From: a virus
IMG/VR virus record: IMGVR_UViG_3300045125_000119
Span: 1 to 64,000 of that record
Direction: 5' to 3' (one strand)
DNA length: 64,000 nucleotides
Part shown: positions 30,100 through 38,918 of the stretch, piece by piece
Layout: each line of letters starts with the position of its first letter
Position numbering within the stretch: the first letter of the stretch is position 1
The notes under the pieces: generated by a model
Databases searched by the model: none
Seen by the model: the letters and a program-made list of their open reading frames with translations, nothing else
Told to the model about the DNA's origin: nothing
Position numbers and translations under genes: made by a program

Positions 30100-31531
30100 T
30101 TAGAAATCAATACTTTCTTTCACCACTACACTGTGCCCTTGTTCTTTCAGAATCTTGATGCGTTTCTTCGAGTGGTCTTCTAGGTAGTCGTTGATTTTGA
30201 ACAGGAAGTCGTAATATTTGAGCATATCTTTGTCGTCGGCGGTACGAAGCCCACGACCCATCCGCTGAATAATCTGGTGATCTGCCTGACCCCGGCCGCA
30301 TTGATTAAGTTATGCACCTTGACGTTGATGCCCAGTGTTGAAAATCTGCTGGGTAGCAATTGCAACAACGTTTCCCTTCGCCTTCTGCAACTTGTGGATG
30401 ACGCCTTTGCGGGTAGCCGCATCGTCTTTGCCCTGAACCCAGAGGGAGCCGGGAAGCATACTGTGTAAAGCGTCCCCGTGGGCGACACGATCAACCAGAA
30501 TAAGTGTGCGGCCCTTCTGGAGTTTCGTGAGTCTTGTAACGACCTGATGGAAATAGTAGCTCTCGGCGATCCCACGGGTCACGGCATCCATGTAGATGTC
30601 GTGGGGATCATCGGTTCCTCAATCGGATAGAAGAAGCACTCCGAAGCGGCCAGAATTCCCCGATCCTGCAAATCCTTGGTAGTAAGAATGCCGGATTCGG
30701 TGGCGTCGGTCTTGAGTACAGGGCCGAAGAAGCCCTTGACGTAAAACTTCTGAACCTGATCTGTTTCGCCGAACTTAAATGGAGTGCGCTCAAGGCCATG
30801 CGGACGGAACACGACTTGAGCCGCCGATATGTGGCTTTGGGCATGGCCGACATCATATCGTGAATTTCGTCCACGATAACCGCTCGGTATTTGTGCAAGT
30901 CCTTTTCGATCTTGCCAATCGAGGCAATGTTCGCCACGGTGATCGTGTCCGGCTGGCAGAATCCGCCCCACAACCCGCCGACGTTCTTGAACCCCCAATT
31001 CCTGATTTCGTTCGTAGTTCTGTTGAGCCAAAGCTACCCGATTCTGCAAGACCAGTGTCGGACAATCCTGGGGAGAGCCTTGAGAAGCGCCGACCATGAT
31101 GAACGTCTTGCCCGCCGACGTGGGGGCGTAGACGACGCCCCGGTGGTGCTTCGTGATCTTGTTGATGAAGTCCACTTGGTAATCGTGAAGCTTAACCTTG
31201 TCGGCGTTGGGAGCGATCCACTGATTAAGGAAGTTCTCGTCAATGTCGGTGAAGCGAAAATCAACCCTGTTACGTTCGTCGGATACTGTATAAGAAATGT
31301 CCCATTTTTTGAGGGCGGCACGCACTTCGGGAAGCAAGCCGGTGAGAAACTTCCCTGTTTCCATTTTGAAAAATTCTGTGTACCCGTCCCACAACTTCAT
31401 CTTTGTACCGACGATTGTGAAAGTAATTGCGGCTCTCGAAAACGCAACATAGTCCACAACCGGTGCATGATATTGATGTTGTCACAGGTCAAATACGAAT
31501 AGTCGTTACTGATTTTGAGGTGGCTGGACAT
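30100..31531 (-). CDS. UvsW-like DEXH helicase, frameshifted
   Basis: Starts MSSHLKISNDYSYLTCDN. The N-terminal region and the motor core match T4 UvsW: VKLHDYQVDFINKI (Q motif), YAPTSAGKTFI (motif I), AVIVDEIHDMM (motif II, DEIH), TLILVDRVAHGDAL, QRMGRG-like motif VI near 30260 and a C-terminus ending EQGHSVVVKESIDF. About 475 residues. UvsW-type helicases unwind branched DNA and switch origin- to recombination-dependent replication. Frame breaks near 31400, 30990, 30760, 30600 and 30310. The first 26 bases overlap the small basic gene at 31506-31655. Confidence 0.85.
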
Positions 31532-31655
31532 TTGCATCCTTATCGGTCGTTTTCTTTGAGGTCTGATTTTTGACCTTACTCGATCTGATTATCTTACCAG
31601 ATCGAGCCGACTTTCGTCCACCCGGTTTGCGTTTTCCGCCGCCACAACAAGCCAT
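31506..31655 (-). CDS. 49-residue basic protein
   Basis: An intact short frame MACCGGGKRKPGGRKSARS ... KKTTDKDANVQPPQNQ-TAA, about 30% Lys/Arg with a CC pair at the N-terminus. Ribosome site AAGGAGG lies eight bases before the ATG, inside a hairpin. Its 3' end overlaps the UvsW start in another frame, so UvsW translation is probably coupled to it. Function unknown; composition suits nucleic-acid binding. Confidence 0.65.
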   Translation of the reverse strand: MACCGGGKRKPGGRKSARSGKIIRSSKVKNQTSKKTTDKDANVQPPQNQ

Positions 31656-31659
31656 ATAA

Positions 31660-31676
31660 GCCTCCTTATTGGAGGC
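31660..31676 (-). promoter_or_regulatory. Hairpin sequestering the ribosome-binding site
   Basis: On the minus strand GCCTCC-AATAA-GGAGGC forms a perfect 6-bp GC-rich hairpin containing the whole Shine-Dalgarno core GGAGG; flanking ATAT/ATAT-like bases can extend the stem. It would block ribosome access until opened or cut, controlling the small basic gene and, by coupling, UvsW. Confidence 0.6.
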
Positions 31677-31679
31677 ATA

Positions 31680-31687
31680 TATTTATC
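31680..31687 (-). promoter_or_regulatory. Late-promoter-like box GATAAATA
   Basis: Minus-strand GATAAATA three bases upstream of the ribosome-site hairpin and 25 bases upstream of the ATG at 31655. Confidence 0.45.
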
Positions 31688-31714
31688 ATTTTTTGTGTTT
31701 CTGAATGTAATCAC

Positions 31715-31953
31715 TCAAAAATGAAGAACGACGGCGGTCGTCTTGCACGAACCGTCACAAGCGGGAAGATCGGGCCACGGGTTGTCGTACAGAGGGTCAT
31801 CTACGTCCATGTTCTCCAACTCTTCGTGGAACGCCACCGAATCGACGCACGAAACTACGAACTCAGGGCTGACGTAGCCCGTGCCACCACCAGATGCACT
31901 TCGGCATCCGGGTTGTGCTTCGACAACTCTGCCATCAAGTCTTTGATTTTCAT
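31715..31953 (-). CDS. Small hypothetical protein, frameshifted
   Basis: ATG at 31953 gives MKIKDLMAELSKHNPDAEV, a beginning typical of small phage proteins (helix then 'NPDAEV' strand); after a shift near 31860 it ends with VVSCVDSVAFHEELENMDV and KTTAVVLHF-TGA. Its start overlaps the end of the upstream gene in the usual manner. Function unknown. Confidence 0.5.
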
Positions 31954-32255
31954 ATTCCTCTAAAACCTCTTTGGCGGCTAAAATCAGATCGTCTCGTCGG
32001 TTAGTTGTGTAGAACTCGCCCAATATGCCACGGGTGTTATAAACCTTGTATCCCATTGCAGTTAATTCTGCAAACACTTTATCGTGTGTGGGATCGACCA
32101 TACGATCCAAGCCGACGCCGACGGCAAGTGGACAAAAACAACCGTCGCAATAATTGTAGGCATTCAGTACCATATCGTGGGGCCAATTTATGACTCTGCG
32201 AAGTTGCTCAGGGGTGAGTTGTCTGAGGCCGTTCTTCAGACCGGTTTAGCGAGGG
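31950..32255 (-). CDS. Hypothetical protein
   Basis: The product reads TGLKNGLRQLTPEQLRRVI, NWPHDMVLNAYNYCDGCFC, PLAVGVGLDRMVDPTHDKV, MGYKVYNTRGILGEFYTTN and ends KEVLEEY. The first ATG (32257, MEDPR) is out of frame with the rest, so an indel near 32240 is likely. Cys in YNYCDGCFCPLA could form a small metal site. Similar layouts occur in phages of unknown role. Confidence 0.45.
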
Positions 32256-32288
32256 TCTTCCATATAATTCTCCGTGTGTTCGCCAATT

Positions 32289-32607
32289 ATGGACATAGAA
32301 ACTGAAACATTACAAGGCCAAAATAGGAAGTTAAAAGCCCAATGGACCGTAGAAGCGGCCCAAGACTTGGCCGCTTCTTTCACGGCAACGCCGAGAAAAG
32401 AACTGGCAGAGGTATTGGCACAGGAAATTAACGCCGAGATAGATCGTGAGATATTGGAAGACTCGCGGCGGTCTGCACAGGAAATTAACGCCGAGATAGA
32501 GATCGCGAGATATTGGAAGACTTGCGGCGGTCTGCCCAAGAAAAGGAAGCCGCCGCAAAGAAAAAGAAGAAATATAGGAGCATTGACGACCCGTGGGACG
32601 CCGAATG
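32289..32607 (+). CDS. Stand-alone gp23-like (major capsid) helix protein
   Basis: MDIETETLQGQNRKLKAQW, TVEAAQDLAASF, ELAEVLAQEINAEIDREIL, EDLRRSAQEKEAAAKKKKK, ending YRSIDDPWDAE. The part 'RKLKA.W(T/S)VE.AQDL......EL...LA.EI.AEI.REI' matches a stretch of T4-type major capsid protein gp23, here in a protein of about 90 residues (105 as sequenced because of an internal duplication). It may be a capsid decoy, assembly factor or relic. A frameshift lies within the duplicated part. Confidence 0.6.
32429..32548 (+). repeat. Tandem duplication of about 59 bp
   Basis: CAGGAAATTAACGCCGAGAT begins at about 32429 and again at about 32488; the two copies continue nearly identically through GAGATATTGGAAGACT(C/T)GCGGCGGTCTGC, differing by a two-base insertion (ATAGAGATCGCG against ATAGATCGTG). 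Copy two restores the frame used at the gene end. Confidence 0.75.
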
Positions 32608-32608
32608 A

Positions 32609-33043
32609 TTATTGCTCGGTAACGGTTGTAGAAGCCGTCAATTGCGGCGTAACGCCGTTAGAAACAGCAACGTTTGGGCCAACCGTACCGAAGTAAAAGA
32701 AGCTTTCCGGTGCCCGGAACTTGCAGTGCCGATACCAAAGTGAGCAATCGGGTTGCTGCCACCTGTAGCCGCCGGAAAATCCAACGGTCGAAATTGGCGT
32801 AATCGAACCGCCTGTAATTGACCATCCGCCAGTTGTTCTCGCCACAGCAACACGAGCATAAGAAGTATAATCAGCTTCGTTTGAAGTCTGGCTGCCTGAA
32901 GCTGTTGGGCTGCTTGTGTGAAGACTAACGTATAAGTTAGTCAAAGGTGATGAAGCCGCATTGTCCGCAATATTGGCAATGGCTGTGGCCTGAAACACCA
33001 ACTTGGCAAAGTCATTCGTAAATGTACTACCTTTTGCTGCCAT
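32609..33043 (-). CDS. Tail-associated virion protein
   Basis: MAAKGSTFTNDFAKLVFQA, NIADNAASSPLTNLYVSLH, TSSPTASGSQTSNEADYTS, YARVAVARTTGGW, then after shifts near 32790 and 32730 FGIGTASSG and NVAVSNGVTPQLTASTTVT. This order is characteristic of a widespread phage protein usually annotated as tail fibre or tail-associated. About 145 residues, intact apart from two compensating indels. Start has an AAGGG-type ribosome site. Reads the same way as the large fibre gene further along. Confidence 0.7.
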   Translation of the reverse strand: MAAKGSTFTNDFAKLVFQATAIANIADNAASSPLTNLYVSLHTSSPTASGSQTSNEADYTSYARVAVARTTGGWSITGGSITPISTVGFSGGYRWQQPDCSLWYRHCKFRAPESFFYFGTVGPNVAVSNGVTPQLTASTTVTEQ

Positions 33044-33063
33044 ATTTTCCCTTTATATTATAG

Positions 33064-33403
33064 TTATCGGTGCCGACATTGGCTCAGTTGATTTTCAGTT
33101 TCTTGAGTAATGAAATCGTAATATTCTAGAGCATACGCCTGAGCTCTGTGCGTCGGTGCAAAAGGTCGGCCTCGTTCCAAAAGACTGTTTAACGTATCGA
33201 CGTACATGATGTTGGTAGCACCAAATGTCTTCGTGTTGTTAATGAATTTTGCGGTCTTGATACTGATAGCCTCAAAAACGCCTTTTTGGCTTTAACTCAT
33301 TGAGTAAACAGTTGTGTTTTCTGAAAATCGGTACTCAATTGCCGTCGCCCGCTGTCCGTGGGCACACGCATAACTATTTGCAGTTGATGTACCTTTCAGC
33401 CAT
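33064..33403 (-). CDS. Hypothetical, frameshifted
   Basis: ATG at 33403 (MAERYINC) overlaps the end of the upstream repeat gene. Joined frames give SYACAHGQRATAIEYRFSE, KAKKGVFEAISIKTAKFIN, ATNIMYVDTLNSLLERGRP and end ETENQLSQCRHR-TAA. Looks like a small virion or assembly protein by position, but no family is recognised. Two indels required. Confidence 0.4.
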
Positions 33404-34330
33404 TAAGTCTCCGGCAATGAAACAAATGATCTATGTCTCTGTTATTTATCGTCCTAAAAACGAATTTCGGCACCGGATTGGGTTTTGGTTTCCGATTTAC
33501 AATGGACTTAAACCTGTTGTTTACGCTCGCTCGTGCAATCGCCGCTGGCGGTGTAAGGAAGCTGGCGAAGGATGAACAACGTAAGTTTTCCAGAAATATC
33601 GAGAGACACCATAAGCATCAGAACTTGCAATAGATTGACCGACTGCCGTTTTAGCAGATGCACCAACAGCCGTCGCTGTGCTGTCCGCTGTGGCTGTACC
33701 TTCACATTGCAAAGCTGTAAACGTAGAAGAAACTGCTGTGCTGTCCGCTACAGCCGTACCGACAAATGTAGCTGTTGCGGCAAGCGATCCCGTTGCCGTA
33801 CTGTCCGCTGTAGCCGTTCCGACCAAATGCAGAAGCACAGAGCTAGTGCCCGTTGCGGTGCTGTCCGCTGTAGCCGTACCGATGACCCCGGCTTGTCCCG
33901 TTGCGGTGCTGTCCGCTGTAGCCGTTCCGACGAACGCAGCTGTTGCGGCAAGCGATCCCGTCGCCGTGCTGTCCGCTGTAGCCGTTCCGACAAATGTAGC
34001 TGTTGCGGCAAGCGATCCCGTTGCGGTGCTGTCCGCGGTAGCCGTTCCGACAAATGTAGCTGTTGCGGCAAGCGATCCCGTTGCGGTGCTGTCCGCTGTA
34101 GCCGTTCCGACAAATGTAGCTGTTGCGGCAAGCGATCCCGTTGCGGTGCTGTCCGCTGTAGCCGTTCCAATGACCCCGGCTTGTCCCGTTGCGGTGCTGT
34201 CCGCTGTAGCCGTTCCAATGACCCCGGCTTGTCCCGTTGCGGTGCTGTCCGCTGTAGCCGTTCCGACAAATGTAGCTGTTGCGATTAAGACACCATCTGC
34301 GGTGCTATCGGCATGGCTAAACCTTCTCCT
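33396..34330 (-). CDS. Virion-type repeat protein (TATADSTATG repeats)
   Basis: About twelve tandem copies of GTATADSTATGSLAATATFV or the variant GTATADSTATGQAGVI, then a unique end ASAKTAVGQSIASSDAYGV, PPAAIARASVNNRFKSIV, HLFHCRRLNG. Such alanine/threonine beta repeats occur in phage tail or spike proteins. The start was probably ATGGCCGATAGC with one base lost near 34316 (MADSTADGVLIATATF). The repeat DNA is also open on the other strand, which I treat as a shadow because neighbouring structural genes and the unique end are on the minus strand. Confidence 0.55.
33700..34290 (-). repeat. 54-60 bp tandem repeats
   Basis: Units of about 60 bases (or 42 for the GQAGVI variant) such as GTTGCGGTGCTGTCCGCTGT plus AGCCGTTCCGACAAATGTAG are almost identical from copy to copy; four adjacent 60-base copies lie at about 33915-34150. 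Confidence 0.8.
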
Positions 34331-34399
34331 TGACCTTCTGACAATTAGAAGGCCCGAAGAAGAAATCGGGCAGACCTCAGAAATGGGAAATGAGCCAAT

Positions 34400-34428
34400 G
34401 GACATGGAGGTATTTATCCTCCATGTCC
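34400..34428 (-). promoter_or_regulatory. 11-bp inverted repeat with GATAAATA in its loop
   Basis: GGACATGGAGG (34400-34410) and CCTCCATGTCC (34418-34428) are a perfect 11-bp inverted repeat; the seven-base spacer plus flank spells GATAAATA on the minus strand. Lies between the double methyltransferase gene (ending 34444) and the repeat gene. It could be a late promoter whose activity is changed by a cruciform, or a hairpin ending the upstream transcript. Confidence 0.5.
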
Positions 34429-34443
34429 ACGATTGCTGTTATT

Positions 34444-35600
34444 TTACAATTTCAACAAAAAGACTCATTTCTGCAAAAAACTCGTTGGTTTCTTTTAGTA
34501 TTTGGGGGTGTCCAACTCTGGAAAGATTTGATGTGAATGTTGCTGAACCCAGCCTTCTGGAGCAATGGAAGTAAAAGTTTCTACGTCATAGGCCGATTGG
34601 TGTCCGTTGAACAACATTGTCCACAGTCTTCCGGCTTTGCTGTCAAAAGTGTGTTGGATCGAGAAGTTTCATCAAACAACTGACCAATTGCGCCGTCAAG
34701 ATAGTGACGTGCCAGTAGTTGAGTGTCTGGGAACAAAAGGCAGAAACGTAGCCCCTAGGTTTCATGACCCGATGACACTCTTTAAGGAAATTGATGCCTT
34801 CGGAGAAAGTCAAGTGTTCGAGAAAGTGACTTGAGAACATTAAATCCTACGGAATTATCGGAAAATGGCAAACGTTCCCTCAAATCTCTTGAACAAACTT
34901 GTAAAAATTCCGGGTAGCAAAATCATTCAGGTCGATCACGTCCATATTGATCCAACCGTAATGAAACATTGTCGTATAACAACCGACATTTAATTTCAAT
35001 TGACCGTCCGGTTCTGGCAATGCGAGAGGCAATCGGGAACCAGTTTCCAAATCTTCTTTATCAACGACAATTTGTTCTGGCATCCTCTCTTTCCACCAAG
35101 ATTGATTTCTGAGGGTACAGTGAGTTTTATCGAATCCATCATCTTTTTCACCAAAATCAATACCATGCAAGCCTCGCCGACAAATCCTTTTGATTTCACC
35201 GATAACGGCGGGCAAGAACTGTTCGGGAATATGTTCCAGAACGGCAATTGAGAAACAAACATCGAAGGATTGATCGGGAAAAGGCCACGGCGTTTGGCAA
35301 ATATCCCATTCGACTATAGCATCGGCCACCCTTGTGACCATGCAATGCTTCGATATTTCTAAACCGGCGGCACGGATTCCTGCATCCTGTAGGCGTTTGA
35401 CGATGTACCCTACGGGCACAGCCAATTTCGAGAACCGATTCTGGATTCATTGCCATAATCTGTCTGAAAGTGGCCCAATGAATTGGGTAGTCCCAATATC
35501 CTTCTCTGGCGTAACCGCCTACTTTTTCGCCACCGTTGAAGTAATGCCTGTCGAACAAAGACTTGCGATCCGACATAGTTTTCTTGGCCTCAATTATCAT
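34444..35600 (-). CDS. Two-domain SAM-dependent methyltransferase, frameshifted
   Basis: Starts MIIEAKKTMSDRKSLFDRH. The first domain has SVLEIGCARGYIVKRLQDAG (SAM motif I), WPFPDQSFDVCFSIAVLEH. The second domain begins LKLNVGCYTTMFHYGWINM and continues VDLMFSSHFLEHLTFSEGI, NFLKECHRVMKPRGYVRLL, ending AEMSLFVEIVK-TAA. So two class I methyltransferase-type domains are joined in one gene of about 385 residues. The second has GC in place of the usual Gly-rich loop and may only bind. Indels lie near 35410, 34860, 34740 and 34520. It belongs to a minus-strand glycan operon. Confidence 0.65.
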
Positions 35601-35608
35601 GTCAGTTC

Positions 35609-36079
35609 CTAGTTCTCCCAAGGCAAAACAATAATGTCGGTGAAACCAACGTCTTGAAGAAGTTTCATTGCGTAGGTGGGCGACAAACTGTTTTTATGTG
35701 CGTTGTCGCCATAGTCTTGTCCACCAAATATGATGCAAGAAGAGTCATCGTCCCACTCGTTCCGATCTAACACCCAACGCATTTGTTCTTCAGTAAGTCG
35801 GCCGTAATGAAAACGAGACTTACCGTCATCCTTCAAAATTCTGTACACTGCTTCAATAAATTGACGCACTTTCCGCCACGAAATGTGTTCAACGCAATAC
35901 GAGCTAAAAACAACGTCCCATTCGGCCGACTGAATCGGCAATTTGTCGTCTAAATTGGCAACCATGTCCTACCCAGTGGGACCGGGCCGAATGTCAACGT
36001 TGGGCCGGAACCTCGGATTCTCCCCGCCACCGAGTTCAATTACCTTTGACATTGCGTTAAATGGAAACGTATAATTCAT
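35609..36079 (-). CDS. Predicted SAM-dependent methyltransferase
   Basis: ATG overlaps the upstream stop (ATGA). The product starts MNYTFPFNAMSKVIELGGG, with the glycine-rich SAM loop, then NPRFRPNVDIRPGP; a TAG interrupts at about 35967 but the same frame goes on DMVANLDDKLPIQSAEWDV, SSYCVEHISWRKVRQF, YRILKDDG and ends VGFTDIIVLPWEN-TAG. The family normally has 'VDVVADL' here, so three inserted G bases in GGGTAGG explain the internal stop. About 155 residues, lacking a full C-terminal half, as in small glycan-linked methyltransferases. Confidence 0.6.
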
Positions 36080-37121
36080 AGATTGTTCCCGAGGTCCGAG
36101 TAAAGATCACGGACTCTTTTCCCAAGTGTACTTTCTCGCATTTTCTTGAGCGGCAACACCTTGAGCCGCCAAACCAAGCCAGGTCCGATTTATACTTTTG
36201 AATAGCACTTACAAGCAGTTCGGGGTTACAACTTTGTATTACAGTTCCAGCTTCTATCTGCCTATCTCAATCGGAAGCTCCTGCTCCTCTCGCAAGAAAC
36301 AACCGGACGACCGTGGGCCATTGCTTCCAATATTTCGATTCCGGAACCCTTTTTCGGTTACGCTCGGTTGAACGTAAACCGAGCAAGCGTTGTAAAGTTG
36401 AGACGGCGACCGAACGAATCCGGCCAAATGTATTGCGCCGCCGCCCTCACGACGTGCCAAATCCAGTAAGGTAGGAGTATTTCTGATCCGGCTTTATAAT
36501 CAGTTGCGAATCTTTAGAAGAAAGCAATTTCCAAGCACGAATCAAATAGATCAATCCCTTATCTGGACCGGGTTGTCCCAGATAGCCCACTGTGAAAACT
36601 TTGGTAAAGGTGTTGCTTTTGTGACGGGTTCACATCCGTGTGGGATAACTGCCAAACGTTTGTTGCATCTTCGTAACTTGCCATCACTTTCTTGCTGTGT
36701 GTTGACGGACAAATTACAACATCTGCGTCAGAGATTAGCCTTGAACGTACTTCTGGAAGAGAATAGGATCGTTTAGGTGAGGGTAATCAAAAGACAGCCC
36801 TAACTTCTCGTACTCTTTCTGCTTAAATTGATGTCGTGAGCCGCAGCGGTATAGGTAATCTTGACTCCGTCCAACTTGAGAGCTTGGATCAATTTGGAAT
36901 AAGTGCCAGCATAAAAATGAGCGACACTTCGACCGGGGACCATAAGATGCCGGTATTCATTATTGTGAATTCCAAGTGCAATTTCGTCGGCAGCAAACGG
37001 GTCCGGCATGGGGGGCGGATTGATGACAAAAACCGCTCGGCATGGCCTTCAATTCGTTGGCAGTTACAACGCCACCGCCAGTTTCGGTCCCAATAGTATC
37101 AGAAGTCACAAACAGGTGCAT
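36076..37121 (-). CDS. GT4-family glycosyltransferase, frameshifted
   Basis: Starts MHLFVTSDTIGTETGGGVV, the glycine-rich first loop of GT-B enzymes, then VINPPPMPDPFAADEIALG, and the nucleotide-sugar-binding half: VFTVGYLGQPGPDKGLIYL, RAWKLL, AIHLAGFVRSPSQLYNACS, VQPSVTEKGFGIEILEAMA (E-x7-E motif region) and HGRPVV. It ends VRDLYSDLGNNL with TGA overlapping the next gene. About 345 residues. At least seven indels break it, so residue-level claims are limited. Confidence 0.62.
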
Positions 37122-38137
37122 TACCAACCCCCTCCAATCGCTTCCTGACACAATTGATCGTAGCGAGTAATCATTGTCATCAGGAAAACTGTGACGCCCA
37201 TTCACGGCAAGTTTCAGGTTTCATGCCACCGGTAGCATCTCTTGACATCAAATCTTCCATTTGCTGTTGGCTACTTACAAGAAATCCAGTTTCACCTTCC
37301 TTGATGGTTTCTCGCATTGCCCCGTTGTTCCAAGCTATCACTGGCATTCCGCAAAGTTGAGCCTCGACAGGAGCCAAGCCGAACGGCTCACGGTACGTTT
37401 CGTTGGGATGCAACAATGCTTTGTTTTTACAAAACCAATCGACACATTCGGCACGACTTTGAGGTCCGATGTACTGAATCATCGAAGACGCACTGCATCC
37501 TTCTTTTAATTTGCTTGACCAATTCCGGCTCGCCGGTAAGTCGGTCATCGCCGACCATGTCCAAAAACTTCTAGTATTCTTGGCCGCACTCAGAGCAATG
37601 TGTGGGCCTTTAATTGTACTCATACGGGCCAAAATAAATATCTTTGGTTCCTATTCCATTGACGTGACTCTGTTGTAAGAATTTACGTCAACGCCATTGT
37701 AGCAAACTCTAGATTCTACTTTAAGGTGTTCTTTAACCGCTTCAGATTGATCTTTGCTAATCGCCACCAAACACGGCTTCTCGACGGGCGGGGCCGTACC
37801 AAACATGGTGTGAACCGAGCGTGAAGCACTCGAGAATGGGTGCCTTTAATTGGCCCTCCATTTTCAAAATGTAGCTCCAATTTCTGCCAACTGTGGTCGA
37901 TAATTACGTCGTAACTGGTCAGAGTTTGCCAGTATTTACTGTACTCGTCCTTTTCGTGCCCCCAAGGACAGTTTCGTGAAGCTTGCAATTGACTTTAGAG
38001 CCCGCCGGTGCGATAAGTGTGACATCGTGTCCTCTATCGTGGAGTCCGGTGGCAATTTGCCAAGCCAACATCTCCAGCCCGGAATAACCGGGAGGTGGAC
38101 ACGTCATAATTGTGGTGGAAATTACAGCTATACGCAT
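37120..38137 (-). CDS. GT4-family glycosyltransferase, frameshifted
   Basis: Starts MRIAVISTTIMTCPPPGYS then GLEMLAWQIATGLHDRGHD, the typical GT4 N-terminus. Later segments are YDVIIDHSWQ, VAISKDQSEAVKEHL, ILARMSTIKGPHIALSAAK, GPQSRAECVDWFCKNKALL, REPFGLAPVEAQLCGMPVI (E-x7-E region) and AMRETIKEGETGFLV. The end reads ITRYDQLCQEAIGGGW with TAATG overlap to the next gene. About 340 residues. A GAGG ribosome site stands before the ATG. Breaks near 37990, 37660, 37520 and 37195. Confidence 0.75.
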
Positions 38138-38151
38138 ATGTCCTCAAACAA

Positions 38152-38781
38152 TCAGTTCTGCTGGGGTGAATTCGCCGCCAATTCGACTTCTCCGAGGCCA
38201 ATGTGTCGGCATTGGACGGATGTGTCTACAAGTATTTTATATCCATTCTCACGGGCGTACTGACAGAATCTAAAATCTTCCGACATTCTTTCGTGAGCAG
38301 GCAGGTCGTAACGGTCTACACGCCAGTCGAACCAGGGAGCTTTCAAGGTAGTCAAAACGTCTCTGTGGATCAAAAGACAGCCGGAACCGACGAAATCAAC
38401 TTCCATCAAGTCCGGTGCTTTGAATTGACTAATCCAATTGCGGCCAGAAGGAGATTCCTTGAGCATTACAGGAACAATCGGAGGATTGCGGCGATAATAC
38501 AACCCCGCTGACATAGGCTGTTTGTGGGCCATTAGGCGATAAATGGCATCAGGCGGCGGGACCGTATCATCGTCTAAAAAGACGTACTCCCAGCCCAATT
38601 CAAGAAGTTTTTGACATCCGGTATTACGGGCGTGATCGTAAGGCATTCCAGACAGACCGGTGTAAGTTCCGGGTATCTGTAAATTTTTGAAACCAAAAGC
38701 CCAAGCAACAGAAGTTAATTCTCGTGTCAAAATGACAACAAGCACACGCTGCTGGTTGTATATTTCCCAAGCTCCGGCCAT
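38152..38781 (-). CDS. GT-A (family 2-like) glycosyltransferase
   Basis: Intact frame of 209 residues. Start ATG 38781 has AAGGAG ten bases upstream. MAGAWEIYNQQRVLVVILT, then WEYVFLDDDTVPPPDAIYR carries the DxD metal site, then MSAGLYYRRNPPIVPVMLK, EVDFVGSGCLLIHRDVL and MSEDFRFCQYARENGYK (the catalytic ED region) and VDTSVQCRHIG. These match phage and planctomycete GT2-like enzymes. First gene of the glycan operon 38.8-34.4 kb. Confidence 0.78.
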   Translation of the reverse strand: MAGAWEIYNQQRVLVVILTRELTSVAWAFGFKNLQIPGTYTGLSGMPYDHARNTGCQKLLELGWEYVFLDDDTVPPPDAIYRLMAHKQPMSAGLYYRRNPPIVPVMLKESPSGRNWISQFKAPDLMEVDFVGSGCLLIHRDVLTTLKAPWFDWRVDRYDLPAHERMSEDFRFCQYARENGYKILVDTSVQCRHIGLGEVELAANSPQQN

Positions 38782-38789
38782 AATTTGGG

Positions 38790-38917
38790 TACTCCTTGTG
38801 CAAACAAAAGGAGTACGCACGTCTAAAAACAAACAACCGGTCATTAGCAGTCAATATTTTGTCGCCAAATTTAGCTGGATAATTCACTTTTGGATCAATA
38901 CCCGCAGGAGAAAACAT
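38790..38917 (-). CDS. Possible small protein
   Basis: ATG at 38917, right after the LamG stop, opens MFSPAGIDPKVNYPAKFGD and KILTANDRLFVF, with coding-like composition; the end is unclear since the frame runs on into the glycosyltransferase gene. An indel near 38830 would give an early stop. Confidence 0.25.
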
Positions 38918-38918
38918 C

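Noticed and set aside
33700-34290. Regular repeats considered as a CRISPR array
   Set aside because: Units are contiguous coding repeats without unique spacers, and no cas genes are present.
33678-34574. A 298-codon plus-strand frame through the TATADSTATG repeats
   Set aside because: Repeat composition keeps several frames open. The minus-strand reading has the unique C-terminal end and matches the direction of adjacent structural genes.
35960-35975. In-frame TAG in the methyltransferase and another at 12141, suggesting amber recoding
   Set aside because: TAG also ends several genes cleanly (28795, 35609, 38919). The methyltransferase TAG sits in GGGTAGG where extra G bases explain it, and indel errors are everywhere.
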